64,000 bases of DNA. Source: G963664115 sp965263045. Its GTDB lineage: Bacteria; Acidobacteriota; Terriglobia; 20CM-2-55-15. This document shows positions 17,521 through 26,995 of the stretch, piece by piece. Position 1 is the stretch's first letter. Every line of letters starts with the position of its first letter. Where the stretch lies: the NCBI GenBank assembly GCA_965263045.1, contig CBDHGK010000041.1, positions 2,976,001 through 3,040,000 on the forward strand, in the 5' to 3' direction. The translations under genes and the position numbers were made by a program. The notes below the pieces were generated by a model. It was not told where the DNA came from, did not search any database, and was given only the letters and a program-made list of their open reading frames with translations.

Positions 17521-19266
17521 ATGCATTTGCCCGGACGAGTCGTGGTAAGCCTCACGCTATGGACCCTCTGCTCGATTCCAGCGCGGGCATCGGTCCAATC
17601 GTCACCCGTGGACTACGTGCCGGTCACCGATACCATGCTCATGGCTCCGCAGGATGGGGATTGGCTGATGTGGCGCCGGACGTACAACCACTGGGGCTTC
17701 AGCCCGCTGGATCAGATCGACCGATCGAACGTGGACACGCTTCGCCTGGCGTGGTCGTGGACGATGGAGCCGGGCCTGCAGGAAACCACGCCCCTGATCC
17801 ATGACGGCGTCATGTTCCTCCCCCAGGCCTGCGACTACGTAGAAGCGCTGGACGCGAGGGATGGGACACACCTGTGGGACTACCAGCGTCCCCGCGTGGA
17901 ACATTCCGCCCGGCTGGCGTGCGCCAACCGGAGCGCGGCGCTGTATGGCGACCGGATCTACCTGACGACTCACGACGCCTACATGGTCGCGCTCGAGATT
18001 CGCTCAGGTGACGTGGTCTGGGAGAAGCAAGTCGGAGACTGGACCGTCGGCCAGCACTACTCCGGCGGGCCGCAGGTTATCAATGGCATGGTCGTCGCGG
18101 GCATGTCGGGTTGTTACTACATCAACACCGGCTGCTGGGTGTCGGCCCACGATGCGGATTCGGGGGAAGAGATCTGGCGCACGAACACGATTCCCCGTCC
18201 TGGAGAGCCCGGCTACGATACCTGGGGAAACGTACCGGACGAAGACCGGCGTGGCGGCTCCGCCTGGATCGCTCCGAGCTACGACCCCGAACTGGGACTG
18301 ATCTTTGTTGGCGTCGCCGTGCCGATTCCATGGGGCTCGGCGCAGCGCGGGACGGGGGACGGAGAAGTTCTCTACACCAACTCCACTCTAGCGCTCGATG
18401 CGGACACAGGTGCGATCCGATGGTATTTCCAGCACCTTCCCAACGGTGAGTGGGACCTCGACCACCCCTTCGAACGGCTCGTCGTCGACACCGAAGTTTC
18501 GCCGGATCCTGAAGCCGTCGATTGGACCAACCCCGACCTCACTCCGGGCGAGCGGCGGAAAGTGATTACCGGAGTGCCCGGCAAGCCCGGCATCGTCTGG
18601 ACGCTGGACGCGGCGACGGGTGAGTTCCTCTGGGCACGAAGCACGAACTACCAGAACGTCATCGTCGATGTGGACATCGAGAATCGAAAAGGGGTAGCCA
18701 ACCGGGACATCCGCCCCTCGATCGGACAAGAAGTATTGGTCTGCCCTCACCTGTTCGGCGGCATCAACTGGCAGGCCGTTGCGTACAGTCCCGAGACTAA
18801 CGCGCTATACGCTCCCACCAACAACACTTGCATGAACTACACGCTCAACGAGGTGGAGCCGACGACGGGACAGCATCACGGATCGGCGAACGTAGTGCGG
18901 GTGCATGTTCCGGACTCGGATGGAATGGTCGGCCTGTTAACGGCGGTCGACGTAGCCACTGGCGAAACGCGGTGGCAGAGACGACAACGTGCGGGCTTCG
19001 GAGGGTCGGTTCTGACTACGGGCGGCGGGCTGGTCTTCGTCACCGACGATGAGCGGCGATTTCGAGCGTTCGATGCCGCAACCGGCGCGATCCTCTGGGA
19101 ACAGATTCTCAACTCGAGCGCCGGTGGCTTTCCCGTCAGCTACATGGTGGGGGACGTCCAGTACCTGGCGATCGCCGCCGGAGGCGGCGTCAACTACCGG
19201 AACCTCACGCCCGAGATCGTCCAACGGCCCGCAGGAAATACACTCTACGTATTCCGCCTCCCGTAA
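17521..19266 (+). CDS. Secreted PQQ-dependent dehydrogenase
   Basis: The start is placed at ATG 17521, which gives a clean signal peptide (MHLPGRVVVSLTLWTLCSIP, cleavage near ARA); an upstream ATG at 17476 adds 15 residues. The ~581-residue product is an eight-bladed quinoprotein propeller: WLMWRRTYNHWGFSPLDQI, ALDARDGTHLWDYQRP, GEEIWRTNTIP, NGEWDLDHPFERLVVDTEV, then ATGETRWQRR and ATGAILWEQIL. It lacks a haem c motif. It oxidises alcohols or sugars in the periplasm using PQQ and Ca; the substrate is unknown. Dehydrogenases of this type also occur at 53090 and 63023. Confidence 0.9.
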   Translation: MHLPGRVVVSLTLWTLCSIPARASVQSSPVDYVPVTDTMLMAPQDGDWLMWRRTYNHWGFSPLDQIDRSNVDTLRLAWSWTMEPGLQETTPLIHDGVMFLPQACDYVEALDARDGTHLWDYQRPRVEHSARLACANRSAALYGDRIYLTTHDAYMVALEIRSGDVVWEKQVGDWTVGQHYSGGPQVINGMVVAGMSGCYYINTGCWVSAHDADSGEEIWRTNTIPRPGEPGYDTWGNVPDEDRRGGSAWIAPSYDPELGLIFVGVAVPIPWGSAQRGTGDGEVLYTNSTLALDADTGAIRWYFQHLPNGEWDLDHPFERLVVDTEVSPDPEAVDWTNPDLTPGERRKVITGVPGKPGIVWTLDAATGEFLWARSTNYQNVIVDVDIENRKGVANRDIRPSIGQEVLVCPHLFGGINWQAVAYSPETNALYAPTNNTCMNYTLNEVEPTTGQHHGSANVVRVHVPDSDGMVGLLTAVDVATGETRWQRRQRAGFGGSVLTTGGGLVFVTDDERRFRAFDAATGAILWEQILNSSAGGFPVSYMVGDVQYLAIAAGGGVNYRNLTPEIVQRPAGNTLYVFRLP

Positions 19267-19619
19267 AGTCCTCAACATCGATCGGTAGTCCTGGTGTCCT
19301 CTCAAGTCTCATACGTGCCGGGCGGGACTTGCTTCCTCCCTCGGGCGAGAGGAAGGTAACTCGTCGCGGGCCAATTTCGGGGCGACCCTTGAAATACACT
19401 TCATCGGTACGCGCGATTTTTCGCTCGCCATCCGCTTTCTCGCGTTCATCGTTACCGACGTGGGCGGAGCGGCATGGACATACGGTCTGCCTCGGCGCCG
19501 CGTACTCGGCGTCTCCGTTTGTGGCTGAGTCTGAACTGGCTCTATTCGTTCGACGGGGAGTTCAACTCGTTGCTCGACACGCGGTTCATGTCGTAGTGGA
19601 CGAGCCTGGAGCTGGGCTG
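19267..19619. other. Gene-free stretch after the PQQ dehydrogenase
   Basis: No gene is supported. Around 19470-19620 one plus frame reads LWLSLNWLYSFDGEFNSLL and, after a stop, SLELGWITP, which could be a barrel-protein tail, but this is too weak to call. Confidence 0.3.
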
Positions 19620-19776
19620 GATCACCCCGTAAATAGCACTACAGGACGGGACCGGGGAATTTCGACGAAGTCCACTTTACCGGTTTGGGGACAATACAGG
19701 AGTTGGAGTCAACACAGACCTATTCCAGGAAGCATCGTGTGGAATTTGTGGGATTGAACAGCGTGTCTTTAGCGAC
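19620..19776 (-). repeat. Kinase spacer repeat
   Basis: It contains GTAAATAGCACTACAGGACG, GGTTTGGGGACAATACAGGA and GAATTTGTGGGATTGAACAG directly before the kinase stop at 19777. The -10 (TGCTAT on minus) remains, while the -35 is degraded. Confidence 0.6.
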
Positions 19777-20100
19777 CTACGGCACCGGGACCCGTTCCTT
19801 CAGTTCTTCAAACCAGGATCGAAAGGCATTCCTAAACCGACGCTGAAAGTTGGGACGGTTGAGTTCATGACTTTCATGGAGTTTCGCGATCTATTCTCGC
19901 GTGCCGATCACTATCGACCAATCAATCGGCCGGCACGCGCTCAAGCAGCTCTTGGTGCCAGTCAGGACGACGTTGATCACCTGTGACGCAACCTCGCCAA
20001 TCGTATTCCCCTTAATCGAGTAATGAAATCGCCGCCGCCCGGATTGGGCCGGGCTTCGGAACCCCAGTTTGTTCGCCTCGATGGCGAAGCTCCCTGCCAA
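19777..20100 (-). pseudogene. Kinase 3' relic, longest copy
   Basis: The minus strand ends WFEELKERVPVP with TAG at 19777-19779. About 100-300 bases upstream are open pieces such as GNTIGEVASQVINVVLTGT that fit the TolB-like C-terminus preceding NWFEELK in this kinase type. Several stops interrupt it. It abuts the upstream region of the receptor gene at 20176. Confidence 0.5.
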
Positions 20101-20175
20101 GATCTGGACATTCGCACGGGCTCGGCCGCCGATTTGGCCGTATAATCGCTCCGATTTGGTGGTGGAGGCCCATCT

Positions 20176-22674
20176 GTGAAAGTACCGGCCGCTCTGGTGG
20201 TTGTGATTCTGGTTCTGCCCGGCTCTGTTTGTGCCCAGAACGGAGGGCTTACTGCGGAAAACCCGCTTGCGGTATTGAAACTGGAAGTCGAACGCGTCCT
20301 CGGGGAGGCGGCGCTTCCGTTCACCGAGGCGCAGGACAGCGCCGTCGTCTTGATGATGGAAGACCGGCGTCAGGCGTCTGAGGAGTTGTTTGGCGACCTG
20401 ATGGACTTCAGCGCGGGTCCGACCCAGGGACAGGAATCAGACCGGCTGCGCTCGGCCATCGACTGGATGGAGAATGAATTCCTCACACGCCTGGAGGATT
20501 ACCTCACCGATGCGCAGCGCAGAGAGTGGAGCCGGTATCTGGAAACGCGGGAGTCGCTCGTACCGGGCGAAGTACAGCAGAGTGGTCCGCCGGAGCAGAC
20601 CCAATACGTTCGCCTCAACCCGAACGTGTTCACAGCCGAGGAAGGCTTCTACGAGATTGGCCGAGGACCACGCCGCGCGGAAGTGATCGAACGTGGGGGA
20701 GCCGGCGCCTTTCACGGTAACGTGCAGTTCCTCATCATCGACGAATCCTTGAACGCGGGCCGGCGGTCCTACAACCGCGGCCGCCGGGTGCCCACCATCA
20801 AGCCCCCGTATCAGGAGCGCGATACGAGCTTCGATGTCAGTGGCCCCGTGCTTCCGGGCCGGCTGACGATGAGCTTTGCGGGTCGACAGAATGAAGCGGA
20901 GAACGTCGATACCATCAACGCCACGTTGGCCAGTGGTTCTCCGTTCTCGAGCGAAATCGTCCGGCCCACGACTCACCGGTCCTTCGCCACCGGAGGAACC
21001 TACCAGCTCGCCGACGCCCATTCCCTGACGTTCAGCCTGGAATACGCCCCGTTCTCGACGAAGAATCAAGGCATCGGTGGGTTTGTATTGCCTGAACGCG
21101 CCTGGGCGACCCGGGGCAACAACTGGAACGTGGAATTGAAACAGTTCTCGTCGTTATCCCCCCGAAGCATCTTTGAGACACGCTTCAAGGTCGGCACCAG
21201 CCACGAAGAGACGCTCCCGGAAACCACCGACGTGCGGATCGATGTCGTCGATGCGTTCAGCAGCGGTGGCTCCCAGAACCGCTCCGAAAGAGACAATCGC
21301 GATTACGAGTTCGGCAACCTGTACACACGGATCGGGGAAGGCACGACCCTCCGCTTCGGCGTCGACGGCGTCTATCGGAAGAATCGAGCGTTTTCCACGG
21401 CCAACTTCGACGGAACGTTTACGTTTTCCAGCCTTGAAGATTTCAACCTGGGACGGCCGTTCCAGTACCGGATGGCGCAGGGCGAGCCCTTGCTCGAAAC
21501 CACTCAGACAGAGCTGGCCTTCTTCATGCAGAACGACTGGCGGGTGACCCCGGAACTCACTTTCTATTACGGATTTCGCTACGACTGGCAGACGAATCTG
21601 GATGACGCGGACAACTTCGGCCCCCGGTTGGGAGTGGCCTATGCCCTGGGACAGGCCACGGTCATACGCAGCGGCCTCGGCGTGTACTACAACAGCCTGG
21701 GCATCGACCTGGTGGAGAACCAGCGGCGGCTGGACGGGACACGTCAGTTCGAGACCGTCATCGCGGCTCCCTCCTATCCCGAACCCTTCGAGTCCGGAAC
21801 CGTCCAGAACCTGTTGCCCTCGGTCCGGGTCACCGATTCGACCCTGTCGGCACCGTATGTCAGTGCCGGGATGATTTCGATCGAACGAACGTTCCTGACT
21901 AACCTGTTCGTGAGCGCCGCATATGAGTACAGTCACGACGTGCACCGCATGCGCCTGAGAGACCTGAATGCTCCTCGTGATATCACCGCGGCCGTGCCTC
22001 GTTCCTGCACGAAGGATCAGAGCCCGGTGACCTGTGTTCGCCCGGATTCGACGAAGGAAGAAATTCTCAATCTGGAAGGTACGCTGTCCCAGATTTACCA
22101 CTTGCTTCGGCTGACGTATCGGCAGAGGTTCAGCATCTTCAACGTATCGGCCAACTACCGGTTACAGAGAGCTTACTCCGACGGCCGACCTGGCGGGCGC
22201 GGCGAACTTCCCGCGGATAACTATGATCTCCGAGCGGAGTGGGCTCGCTCCAATCAACCTGGTGCCGAGACCCACAGACTGGACAGCACAGTGAACGCGC
22301 AGCTTCCGTTGGGCATCTTCCTGACAGGAACGATGTCCGCCAGCAGCGCACGACGCTACAACATCACGACCGGAACGGACGACAACCAGGACGGCCATCT
22401 AACCGATCGACCTCAAGGCCTCCCGCGAAACACAGGTGAGGGACCGAGGTTCCTCAGTTTCGGCTTCAATATCTCCAAGGCGTTTTTCTTTGAGGCGGCG
22501 GGTGGAGTGGGCGGAACCCGGACCAACCTCAATGTTTTCGCGAACATCACAAACGCATTCAACAACGTGAACCTCAACGTGCCTTCCGCCGTGATGACTT
22601 CGCCGAATTTCGGACTTCCGACGAGCGCGCTGGATCCGCGGCTGATCGAGATCGGACTGCGCTTCCAGTTCTGA
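20176..22674 (+). CDS. Oar-like TonB-dependent-type outer-membrane receptor
   Basis: The start is GTG 20176 with GGAGG 7 bases upstream. The 832-residue protein has a signal peptide (MKVPAALVVVILVLPGSVCA). An unusual N-terminal helical segment follows (LEVERVLGEAALPFTEAQDS, DRRQASEELFGDLMDF) in place of the usual carboxypeptidase-regulatory domain. Next come the end of a plug-like region (GGAGAFHGNVQFLIIDESLN) and a long barrel with FFMQNDWRVTPELTFYYGFR, AYEYSHDVHRMRLRDLNAP and FANITNAFNNVNLNVPS, ending GLRFQF. No clear TonB box is seen. It likely imports or displays large substrates. It is convergent with kinase relic B. Confidence 0.85.
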   Translation: MKVPAALVVVILVLPGSVCAQNGGLTAENPLAVLKLEVERVLGEAALPFTEAQDSAVVLMMEDRRQASEELFGDLMDFSAGPTQGQESDRLRSAIDWMENEFLTRLEDYLTDAQRREWSRYLETRESLVPGEVQQSGPPEQTQYVRLNPNVFTAEEGFYEIGRGPRRAEVIERGGAGAFHGNVQFLIIDESLNAGRRSYNRGRRVPTIKPPYQERDTSFDVSGPVLPGRLTMSFAGRQNEAENVDTINATLASGSPFSSEIVRPTTHRSFATGGTYQLADAHSLTFSLEYAPFSTKNQGIGGFVLPERAWATRGNNWNVELKQFSSLSPRSIFETRFKVGTSHEETLPETTDVRIDVVDAFSSGGSQNRSERDNRDYEFGNLYTRIGEGTTLRFGVDGVYRKNRAFSTANFDGTFTFSSLEDFNLGRPFQYRMAQGEPLLETTQTELAFFMQNDWRVTPELTFYYGFRYDWQTNLDDADNFGPRLGVAYALGQATVIRSGLGVYYNSLGIDLVENQRRLDGTRQFETVIAAPSYPEPFESGTVQNLLPSVRVTDSTLSAPYVSAGMISIERTFLTNLFVSAAYEYSHDVHRMRLRDLNAPRDITAAVPRSCTKDQSPVTCVRPDSTKEEILNLEGTLSQIYHLLRLTYRQRFSIFNVSANYRLQRAYSDGRPGGRGELPADNYDLRAEWARSNQPGAETHRLDSTVNAQLPLGIFLTGTMSASSARRYNITTGTDDNQDGHLTDRPQGLPRNTGEGPRFLSFGFNISKAFFFEAAGGVGGTRTNLNVFANITNAFNNVNLNVPSAVMTSPNFGLPTSALDPRLIEIGLRFQF

Positions 22675-22749
22675 GGACTGTACCCCCTTCGTGCCGGAGT
22701 CCATTCCCCGCAAATGTTCCTGGCCGCACGAACCTCACTCATCGATGGA

Positions 22750-22943
22750 GCGTCGTCCCGTCAGGCCGACCGACTCGATGGCGGTGCCGCCTTGCCAACG
22801 TCCCCGGCAAGATCTTAGGGCAGCGTCTTGGTCGCAGCTTCACGACCGAACTTGATGTCCTTGGCTTTCCACACTTCAACCATGCCGCCCTTGCCGATAG
22901 CGGACAGGATTGTGTAGTGGCTGAGTTTGGGGCCAGATTCCGT
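22750..22943 (-). pseudogene. Ser/Thr kinase 5' relic B
   Basis: The minus strand reads ESGPKLSHYTILSAIGKGGM, VEVWKAKDIKFGREA and TKTLP, then stop. This is the kinase P-loop and the subdomain II lysine region. The start codon has changed from ATG to ACG (22941-22943). It is not expressible. Confidence 0.75.
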
Positions 22944-23340
22944 TTTTTGGTGTGTCGCTAAGAGAACTGGAAAATTCTGGCTAAATAGTGCGAGGGAAGG
23001 GACTTGAGGTCAATCAAACAGTCACCTCCCTGTATCACCCCCTATCCTGACATGTGGATTGTCGTGGGCTGAGTTTCGGCCCGAAGAGGATCTCTCGGGA
23101 CTAGGTTTCCCACAAGGCGACTTCTGGCCAATCAGGAGCAGCACAGCTCCTTAACCTGCCACCACCATGGCGGGGTTACACGACTTTTCGTTTCACCGGA
23201 CGAGTTTTTGACCAGGATTGTGGTACCACTATAAGAGGCTCATCTGATCCGTGACTTCAAGCCCTTCACGGGCATGGTGCCGACAATAAGCTCTCCACTA
23301 TCTCGGTGTATCCCTTCTTGCCGTACCGGGTTCGATCGAG
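22944..23340 (-). repeat. Kinase spacer repeat, long form, then gene-free DNA
   Basis: The repeat covers about 22944-23060: GTGTCGCTAAGAGAACTGG, GCTAAATAGTGCGAGGGAAG and TCAATCAAACAGTCACCTC, then TGTATCACCCC. From 23061 to 23340 no gene or recognisable repeat is seen. Confidence 0.6.
22985..23013 (-). promoter_or_regulatory. Kinase-repeat promoter
   Basis: On the minus strand it reads TTGACC, 17 bases, CACTAT. It is upstream of relic B, whose ATG is lost, so any transcript would run antisense into the receptor gene 3' end. Confidence 0.55.
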
Positions 23341-23577
23341 CTACGGTTCTGGGAGAACTACGCGGCCCGATGTGCCGTCGACGCGTACGCGCTGACCGGA
23401 CGAAAGCCTCGTGGTGGCTTCGTGGAGGCCGCCGACGGCGGGGATGCCGAACTCTCGGGCCACGACGGAGCCGTGCGTCATCAGGCCACCAACTTCGGTC
23501 ACGAGCACGCCCGCAACGAGAAACAGCGGCGTCCGGTGGAACATGCGCGCCGTGCAGGCGACGGAATCCAGATTCAC
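23341..23577 (-). pseudogene. PEP-utilising enzyme mobile (swivelling His) domain relic
   Basis: A 78-residue frame reads RTPLFLVAGVLVTEVGG, then LMTHGSVVAREFGIPAVGG and RVRVDGTSGRVVLPEP. This is the C-terminal phosphohistidine domain of PEP synthase or rifampicin phosphotransferase-like enzymes, including the catalytic His in THGSVVARE. The ATP-grasp and middle domains are absent: upstream of 23577 the DNA turns into kinase spacer repeat. It is a truncated leftover. Confidence 0.7.
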
Positions 23578-23670
23578 GTATTTGGGACGATACAGGACCT
23601 GGAATAAATACAGTCCTGCTTCGGAAGATTTGCTGACGTTTTTCGGGATTGGACAGCTGATTTACGCGAG
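23578..23670 (-). repeat. Kinase spacer repeat fragment
   Basis: It contains TATTTGGGACGATACAGGAC, CCTGCTTCGGAAGATTTGC and GTTTTTCGGGATTGGACAG, in the same order as 5400-5470 and 19680-19760. The promoter half is missing because the PEP-utiliser relic starts at that point. Confidence 0.55.
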
Positions 23671-23776
23671 AGGTTACCAGGCTCCCGTCAGCCTTGCGAC
23701 GTTCGCCTCAACGCCTGCAGTTTCTACTACTGACACCACGATGCGTTGCCCCTCAGGGCCGCGAAATCTGAAAGTC

Positions 23777-24370
23777 TCACTCTGATCCGTCTCTCCATTC
23801 CACCGTACTCGAATTAGCAACGTTCGAGTTCGTTCCCCTCCCGGCGTCGGTTCTTCTGATGAGGAGAGCGGCGAACCCAGGGAAATACGCGATCGTCCAC
23901 GCACCGAAGTGCACCATAAAATCCCAACCCTGTGGATCAAATGGAAACCAGATCCCCGAAACCAGGTAGAAGGCTAGTCCAGCGGCAATGGCCGCAAGCC
24001 CACCTCGTGACAACGCAACGGGAAGCGCGACTCGACGAAAGTGAAGGCTTTCCTGCAATGCCCCGAGAGCGACCCATACAGCGATCCAGAGCGGGAACAT
24101 CACGGAAGTTCCCGCAAACGGAAGGAAGGCATAGAAGCCCACTGAAGCCAGCGCACCGATCGCCGCTGCACCGATGGCACCAGCCCAGGGCCGTCTGGGG
24201 GGTGTACCCAGAATGAGGCCGACGCATAAGAAGAGAATCGCCCCGTGTATGACACCGAAAATTGCCGGGTGCGGCCTCGGTAGAACAACCGCCCAGAGAA
24301 AGTCCCCAAGCGTGCTGACTCCAGCCATCTTCAGGGCCGCTGCGATCGAAGCTGTCACGCCAGGCTTCAT
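23777..24370 (-). CDS. Polytopic membrane protein, function unknown
   Basis: The start is ATG 24370 (AAGGTGAG 8 bases before it); a GTG at 24382 is also possible. The 197-residue protein has about five or six hydrophobic segments: IFGVIHGAILFLCVGLILG, AGAIGAAAIGALASVGFYAF, VMFPLWIAVWVALGAL, LAAIAAGLAFYLVSGIWFP and AWTIAYFPGFAALL. I do not recognise a named family. Kinase-spacer relics lie on both sides, so it is another isolated cargo gene. Confidence 0.7.
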   Translation of the reverse strand: MKPGVTASIAAALKMAGVSTLGDFLWAVVLPRPHPAIFGVIHGAILFLCVGLILGTPPRRPWAGAIGAAAIGALASVGFYAFLPFAGTSVMFPLWIAVWVALGALQESLHFRRVALPVALSRGGLAAIAAGLAFYLVSGIWFPFDPQGWDFMVHFGAWTIAYFPGFAALLIRRTDAGRGTNSNVANSSTVEWRDGSE

Positions 24371-24499
24371 GGAATCGCTCACCTTATCGCATTCACACCA
24401 GGACTGCGGTCATTGGATCGCAGACCCGCTGTTTCACTCCCTATCCAGCCTTACCAATCGCGAAAATCCCAATAAACCAAACCACGAGTGCGGTATGAA

Positions 24500-24640
24500 G
24501 ATGCCAGAGTCAGTTCTCCATATTGGGGACGATACGGGGAAGGAAGATTACTACGGACCTGTCCGGAGGTATTGGTACTGGTTTTCGGAGGTTGAACAGG
24601 CTGAGGGTTTGGTCCAGTTTAACCAAAGTTCGTTCATGTT
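24500..24640 (-). repeat. Kinase spacer repeat fragment
   Basis: It contains ATATTGGGGACGATACGGGG, GACCTGTCCGGAGGTATTGG and TTTTCGGAGGTTGAACAGG. This is the stop-proximal half of the spacer; the promoter core and both kinase ends are not recognisable. Confidence 0.5.
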
Positions 24641-24738
24641 CGGGGCGAAGTCAATTCGTGCCACGACCAGAGAATCAGACACGTTACAGTCATCGGGATC
24701 AGTGAAATCGCCGTAAAATCACCTGGTCCGACAATACC

Positions 24739-25611
24739 TTATCGAAATTCATCCCGCGCGTTAAACTGCTCCACCTCGCTTGCGACGCACATATTCTCCC
24801 AGATCTCCGTGTCGGGAACGAGTCCGATTGTCCCTGTCTCCGTCACGAACGGCGCGGTAAACACCACCGGATCGGTTATGGTCACCTGGGCTTCCAGCGT
24901 GCCGTAAGTCGGACGGGTCCACCGTTCGACGATGCGCATCTGGTCGCTGTGGGGAAGACCGCCGCCAGGCTGGTCGCCCTCCGATCGAGTGTTCTCGATC
25001 CAGGACCGGTCGTCATATCCGTTCGATTCGACAACGAACGTGTCTCCCTCCCAGTGGCCGACGTTCCATCCCAGCCAGTTCAGCACCGGGGGATCTTCGG
25101 GAAGCTCCCGGCCGTCGGTCCAAATGGTGCGCCAGGTGTGCTCCAATTCGAAAAACTGGAGCACTCTGTCGGGCAACATGACGAACTCGAACCCATAGTT
25201 GTAGGTATGCATGCGCGGCCAGCCCAGTGGATCGCAGTCCAGAAGCCCGTAGTCCTTCTCCGAACCGGACCGGTAGAGCCATTCCCCGTTCGAGTTCTTC
25301 AGTTCGGCCCAAGTACGCTCGAAGGCCGCCTGTCCGTCCTCTGTCAGAGGAGGCGGGTTTCTGAAGGCATCGGTGACGCCATCATATCCCCATACTCCCG
25401 ACAGATCACGCCGATCGTAGTCCGTTATGTTGGCGACGTTGTTCCTTGCTCGAGCTTCCGTTCTGTCCGCGTTGTTCTGGCACCGCGGGCACGGGTTCCA
25501 GCCCTCGGGAACTTGAGCTTGAGCCGCCGCTCGACTGTCGGGGGCCAGCGCGAGCGACAGACACACTACCGACGCTACGGCCACCGCCGAGATAACGATT
25601 CGACTTTGCAT
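24739..25611 (-). CDS. Secreted WEGDT-motif protein (unknown function)
   Basis: The 290-residue product has a signal peptide and then an N-terminal CPRC pair. The family landmarks are RRDLSGVWGYDG, CDPLGWPRMHTYNYGFEFV, WRTIWTDGRELP, GHWEGDTFVVESNGYDDRSW, RIVERWTRPTYGTLEAQVTI and DPVVFTAPFV. Six other members lie in this window (29289, 31560, 38345, 40126, 41347, 56677), most beside a DUF6152 gene; this one stands alone. The repeated beta-rich pattern suggests a periplasmic binding or barrel-like fold. No enzyme activity can be assigned. Confidence 0.8.
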   Translation of the reverse strand: MQSRIVISAVAVASVVCLSLALAPDSRAAAQAQVPEGWNPCPRCQNNADRTEARARNNVANITDYDRRDLSGVWGYDGVTDAFRNPPPLTEDGQAAFERTWAELKNSNGEWLYRSGSEKDYGLLDCDPLGWPRMHTYNYGFEFVMLPDRVLQFFELEHTWRTIWTDGRELPEDPPVLNWLGWNVGHWEGDTFVVESNGYDDRSWIENTRSEGDQPGGGLPHSDQMRIVERWTRPTYGTLEAQVTITDPVVFTAPFVTETGTIGLVPDTEIWENMCVASEVEQFNARDEFR

Positions 25612-25639
25612 TGTCGTTAACCCCCCAATTCTCCTTCGA

Positions 25640-25715
25640 AGAATCCCCGAAGTGCCTGGGCTGATTCTAAAGGACTTACGCTATATTATTGTAACAGTTG
25701 AATACGATGTCGATT
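25640..25715 (-). repeat. Short segment repeated at 55060-55135
   Basis: GGGCTGATTCTAAAGGACTT and TATATTATTGTAACAGTT resemble GGACTGATTCTGAAGGGCTT and CATATTTTCGTAACAGTT near 55075. On the minus strand both can be read as LL.(K)Y(G/S)(L/V)SP.ES..A(L/F)R, broken by a stop here. The origin is unclear; possibly another part of the decayed array genes. Confidence 0.4.
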
Positions 25716-25830
25716 CGGATCGCCGGACTCGCGTATCGCTTGAGCCGAATATCCGGCCCAGCCGGTGAGTGCCAGCGTCCCAATCCAGCCCGGGAGTGCT
25801 ACCCATGCGCAGGATAGTCCTCGCCGGCGC

Positions 25831-26766
25831 TTACTCCGGGGCACCGATCGGGAAACCGACGGGATACACATTCTGGTATTCCGTCACGCCCTGGCTCGGC
25901 TCCCTGTACCGATAGAGATGATCCCACATCGAAATAACATTGGCGCGAAGCCAGTTGTCGTAGTTGCCGTAGTCGGAGAAATCTTCCATCGTGACCCGCT
26001 CCAGAATCTCCTCGATTGAAGCGCCCTCCACCATCTCGTCAAGAACCCGCTCCCTGAGAGCGACCAGATACTCACGATAGAAGGTAAACGATTGCTGATC
26101 GGCGAGGCCGGCGTGACCGGGAACCACGATATCGACGTTGTCCAGTTTAGATAAACGCCAGAGGGCGTCGATCATGTTGTTCACGTCCGAGTCGCGGTAG
26201 TCGGGCAGTCCGATCGACTTGCCGGCGCGAACCAGATCCGTCGCGACCATCACGCCTTCGTCTGGAAAGTGAACCTGGACCAGGTTGTCGCTGTGGAGGG
26301 GACCGAAGTAGTACACGATCGCCCTCTGACCACCGAGATAGATCTCCAGGTTATCCCCCTCGAAGACGACATCGGGTACGGATGTATTCCGACCTTCTCT
26401 AATAATGTGCTCTCTGATGTTCTTGTGGCCGATCGTCACCGCTGTGTCATCGAAGACTTGCAGCCCGCAGATGTGCATCTCGTGGTCGTGACTCAGGATG
26501 ACGTACTTCACCGGGACGCCAAACCGGCGATCTAACTCTTCCTTGAGCCACTCCATACCTCCCCCATCGCAGGTGGCATCGACCATGATGATGCCCTCGT
26601 CCGTCACCATGAAGACGTTCGAGGTGGGGCCGCGCCGATAGACGTTATCCGTCAACTGGGTGATCGTATCGACATTGGCGCCCGTGCCCTGCGCACCGGC
26701 CATCTGGGAAAATACGAAGCCGGCACTCAGAATCAATAGGCTGACGCTGATTGTTTTTGTGTTCAT
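25831..26766 (-). CDS. Secreted MBL-fold hydrolase with HDHEMH motif
   Basis: The start is ATG 26766 with GAGGGGG 5 bases upstream, giving a signal peptide ending near MAGAQ. The ~311-residue protein has the MBL motifs RGPTSNVFMVTDEGIIMVDA, YVILSHDHEMHICG, FGPLHSDNLVQVHFPDEGVM and VDIVVPGHAG. Asp of HxHxDH is replaced by Met (HDHEMH), which removes a zinc-2 ligand, while the other His ligands remain. It is possibly mononuclear. The kinase relic C and its promoter lie directly upstream in the same orientation. Confidence 0.88.
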   Translation of the reverse strand: MNTKTISVSLLILSAGFVFSQMAGAQGTGANVDTITQLTDNVYRRGPTSNVFMVTDEGIIMVDATCDGGGMEWLKEELDRRFGVPVKYVILSHDHEMHICGLQVFDDTAVTIGHKNIREHIIREGRNTSVPDVVFEGDNLEIYLGGQRAIVYYFGPLHSDNLVQVHFPDEGVMVATDLVRAGKSIGLPDYRDSDVNNMIDALWRLSKLDNVDIVVPGHAGLADQQSFTFYREYLVALRERVLDEMVEGASIEEILERVTMEDFSDYGNYDNWLRANVISMWDHLYRYREPSQGVTEYQNVYPVGFPIGAPE

Positions 26767-26840
26767 TACTGCCCCCTCGATGAAATTTCTTATCCGCGGC
26801 CGCAGTCTCTCCAGCCGCCGCAATCATGTCCGTTGCCGTC

Positions 26841-26995
26841 GGGCCGGCCCACGTTTGCCGTCCCGGCAGCTTTTCATACAAGACGCAACCGAAGGCCCAG
26901 ATGTCGGCGCGATTCTAGACTTCTTGTCCCTTGGCCTGTTCGGGTGACATATATGCCGCAGTATCCAATATGGTTCCTTTGGTTCCGGATTCCGT
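26841..26995 (-). pseudogene. Kinase relic C with internal deletion
   Basis: The minus strand begins ESGTK (start ATG changed to ACG at 26993-26995) and jumps directly to GTILDTAAYMSPEQAKGQEV, then stop, NRADIWAFGCVLYEKLPG. This is the kinase activation-segment end and subdomain IX (APE and DxWxxG region). So about 150 codons between the start and the APE motif have been lost. Confidence 0.75.

Noticed and set aside
25686..25871. A 61-codon minus frame as a gene
   Set aside because: It overlaps the end of the MBL gene and the repeated block; it has no start signal and no family.
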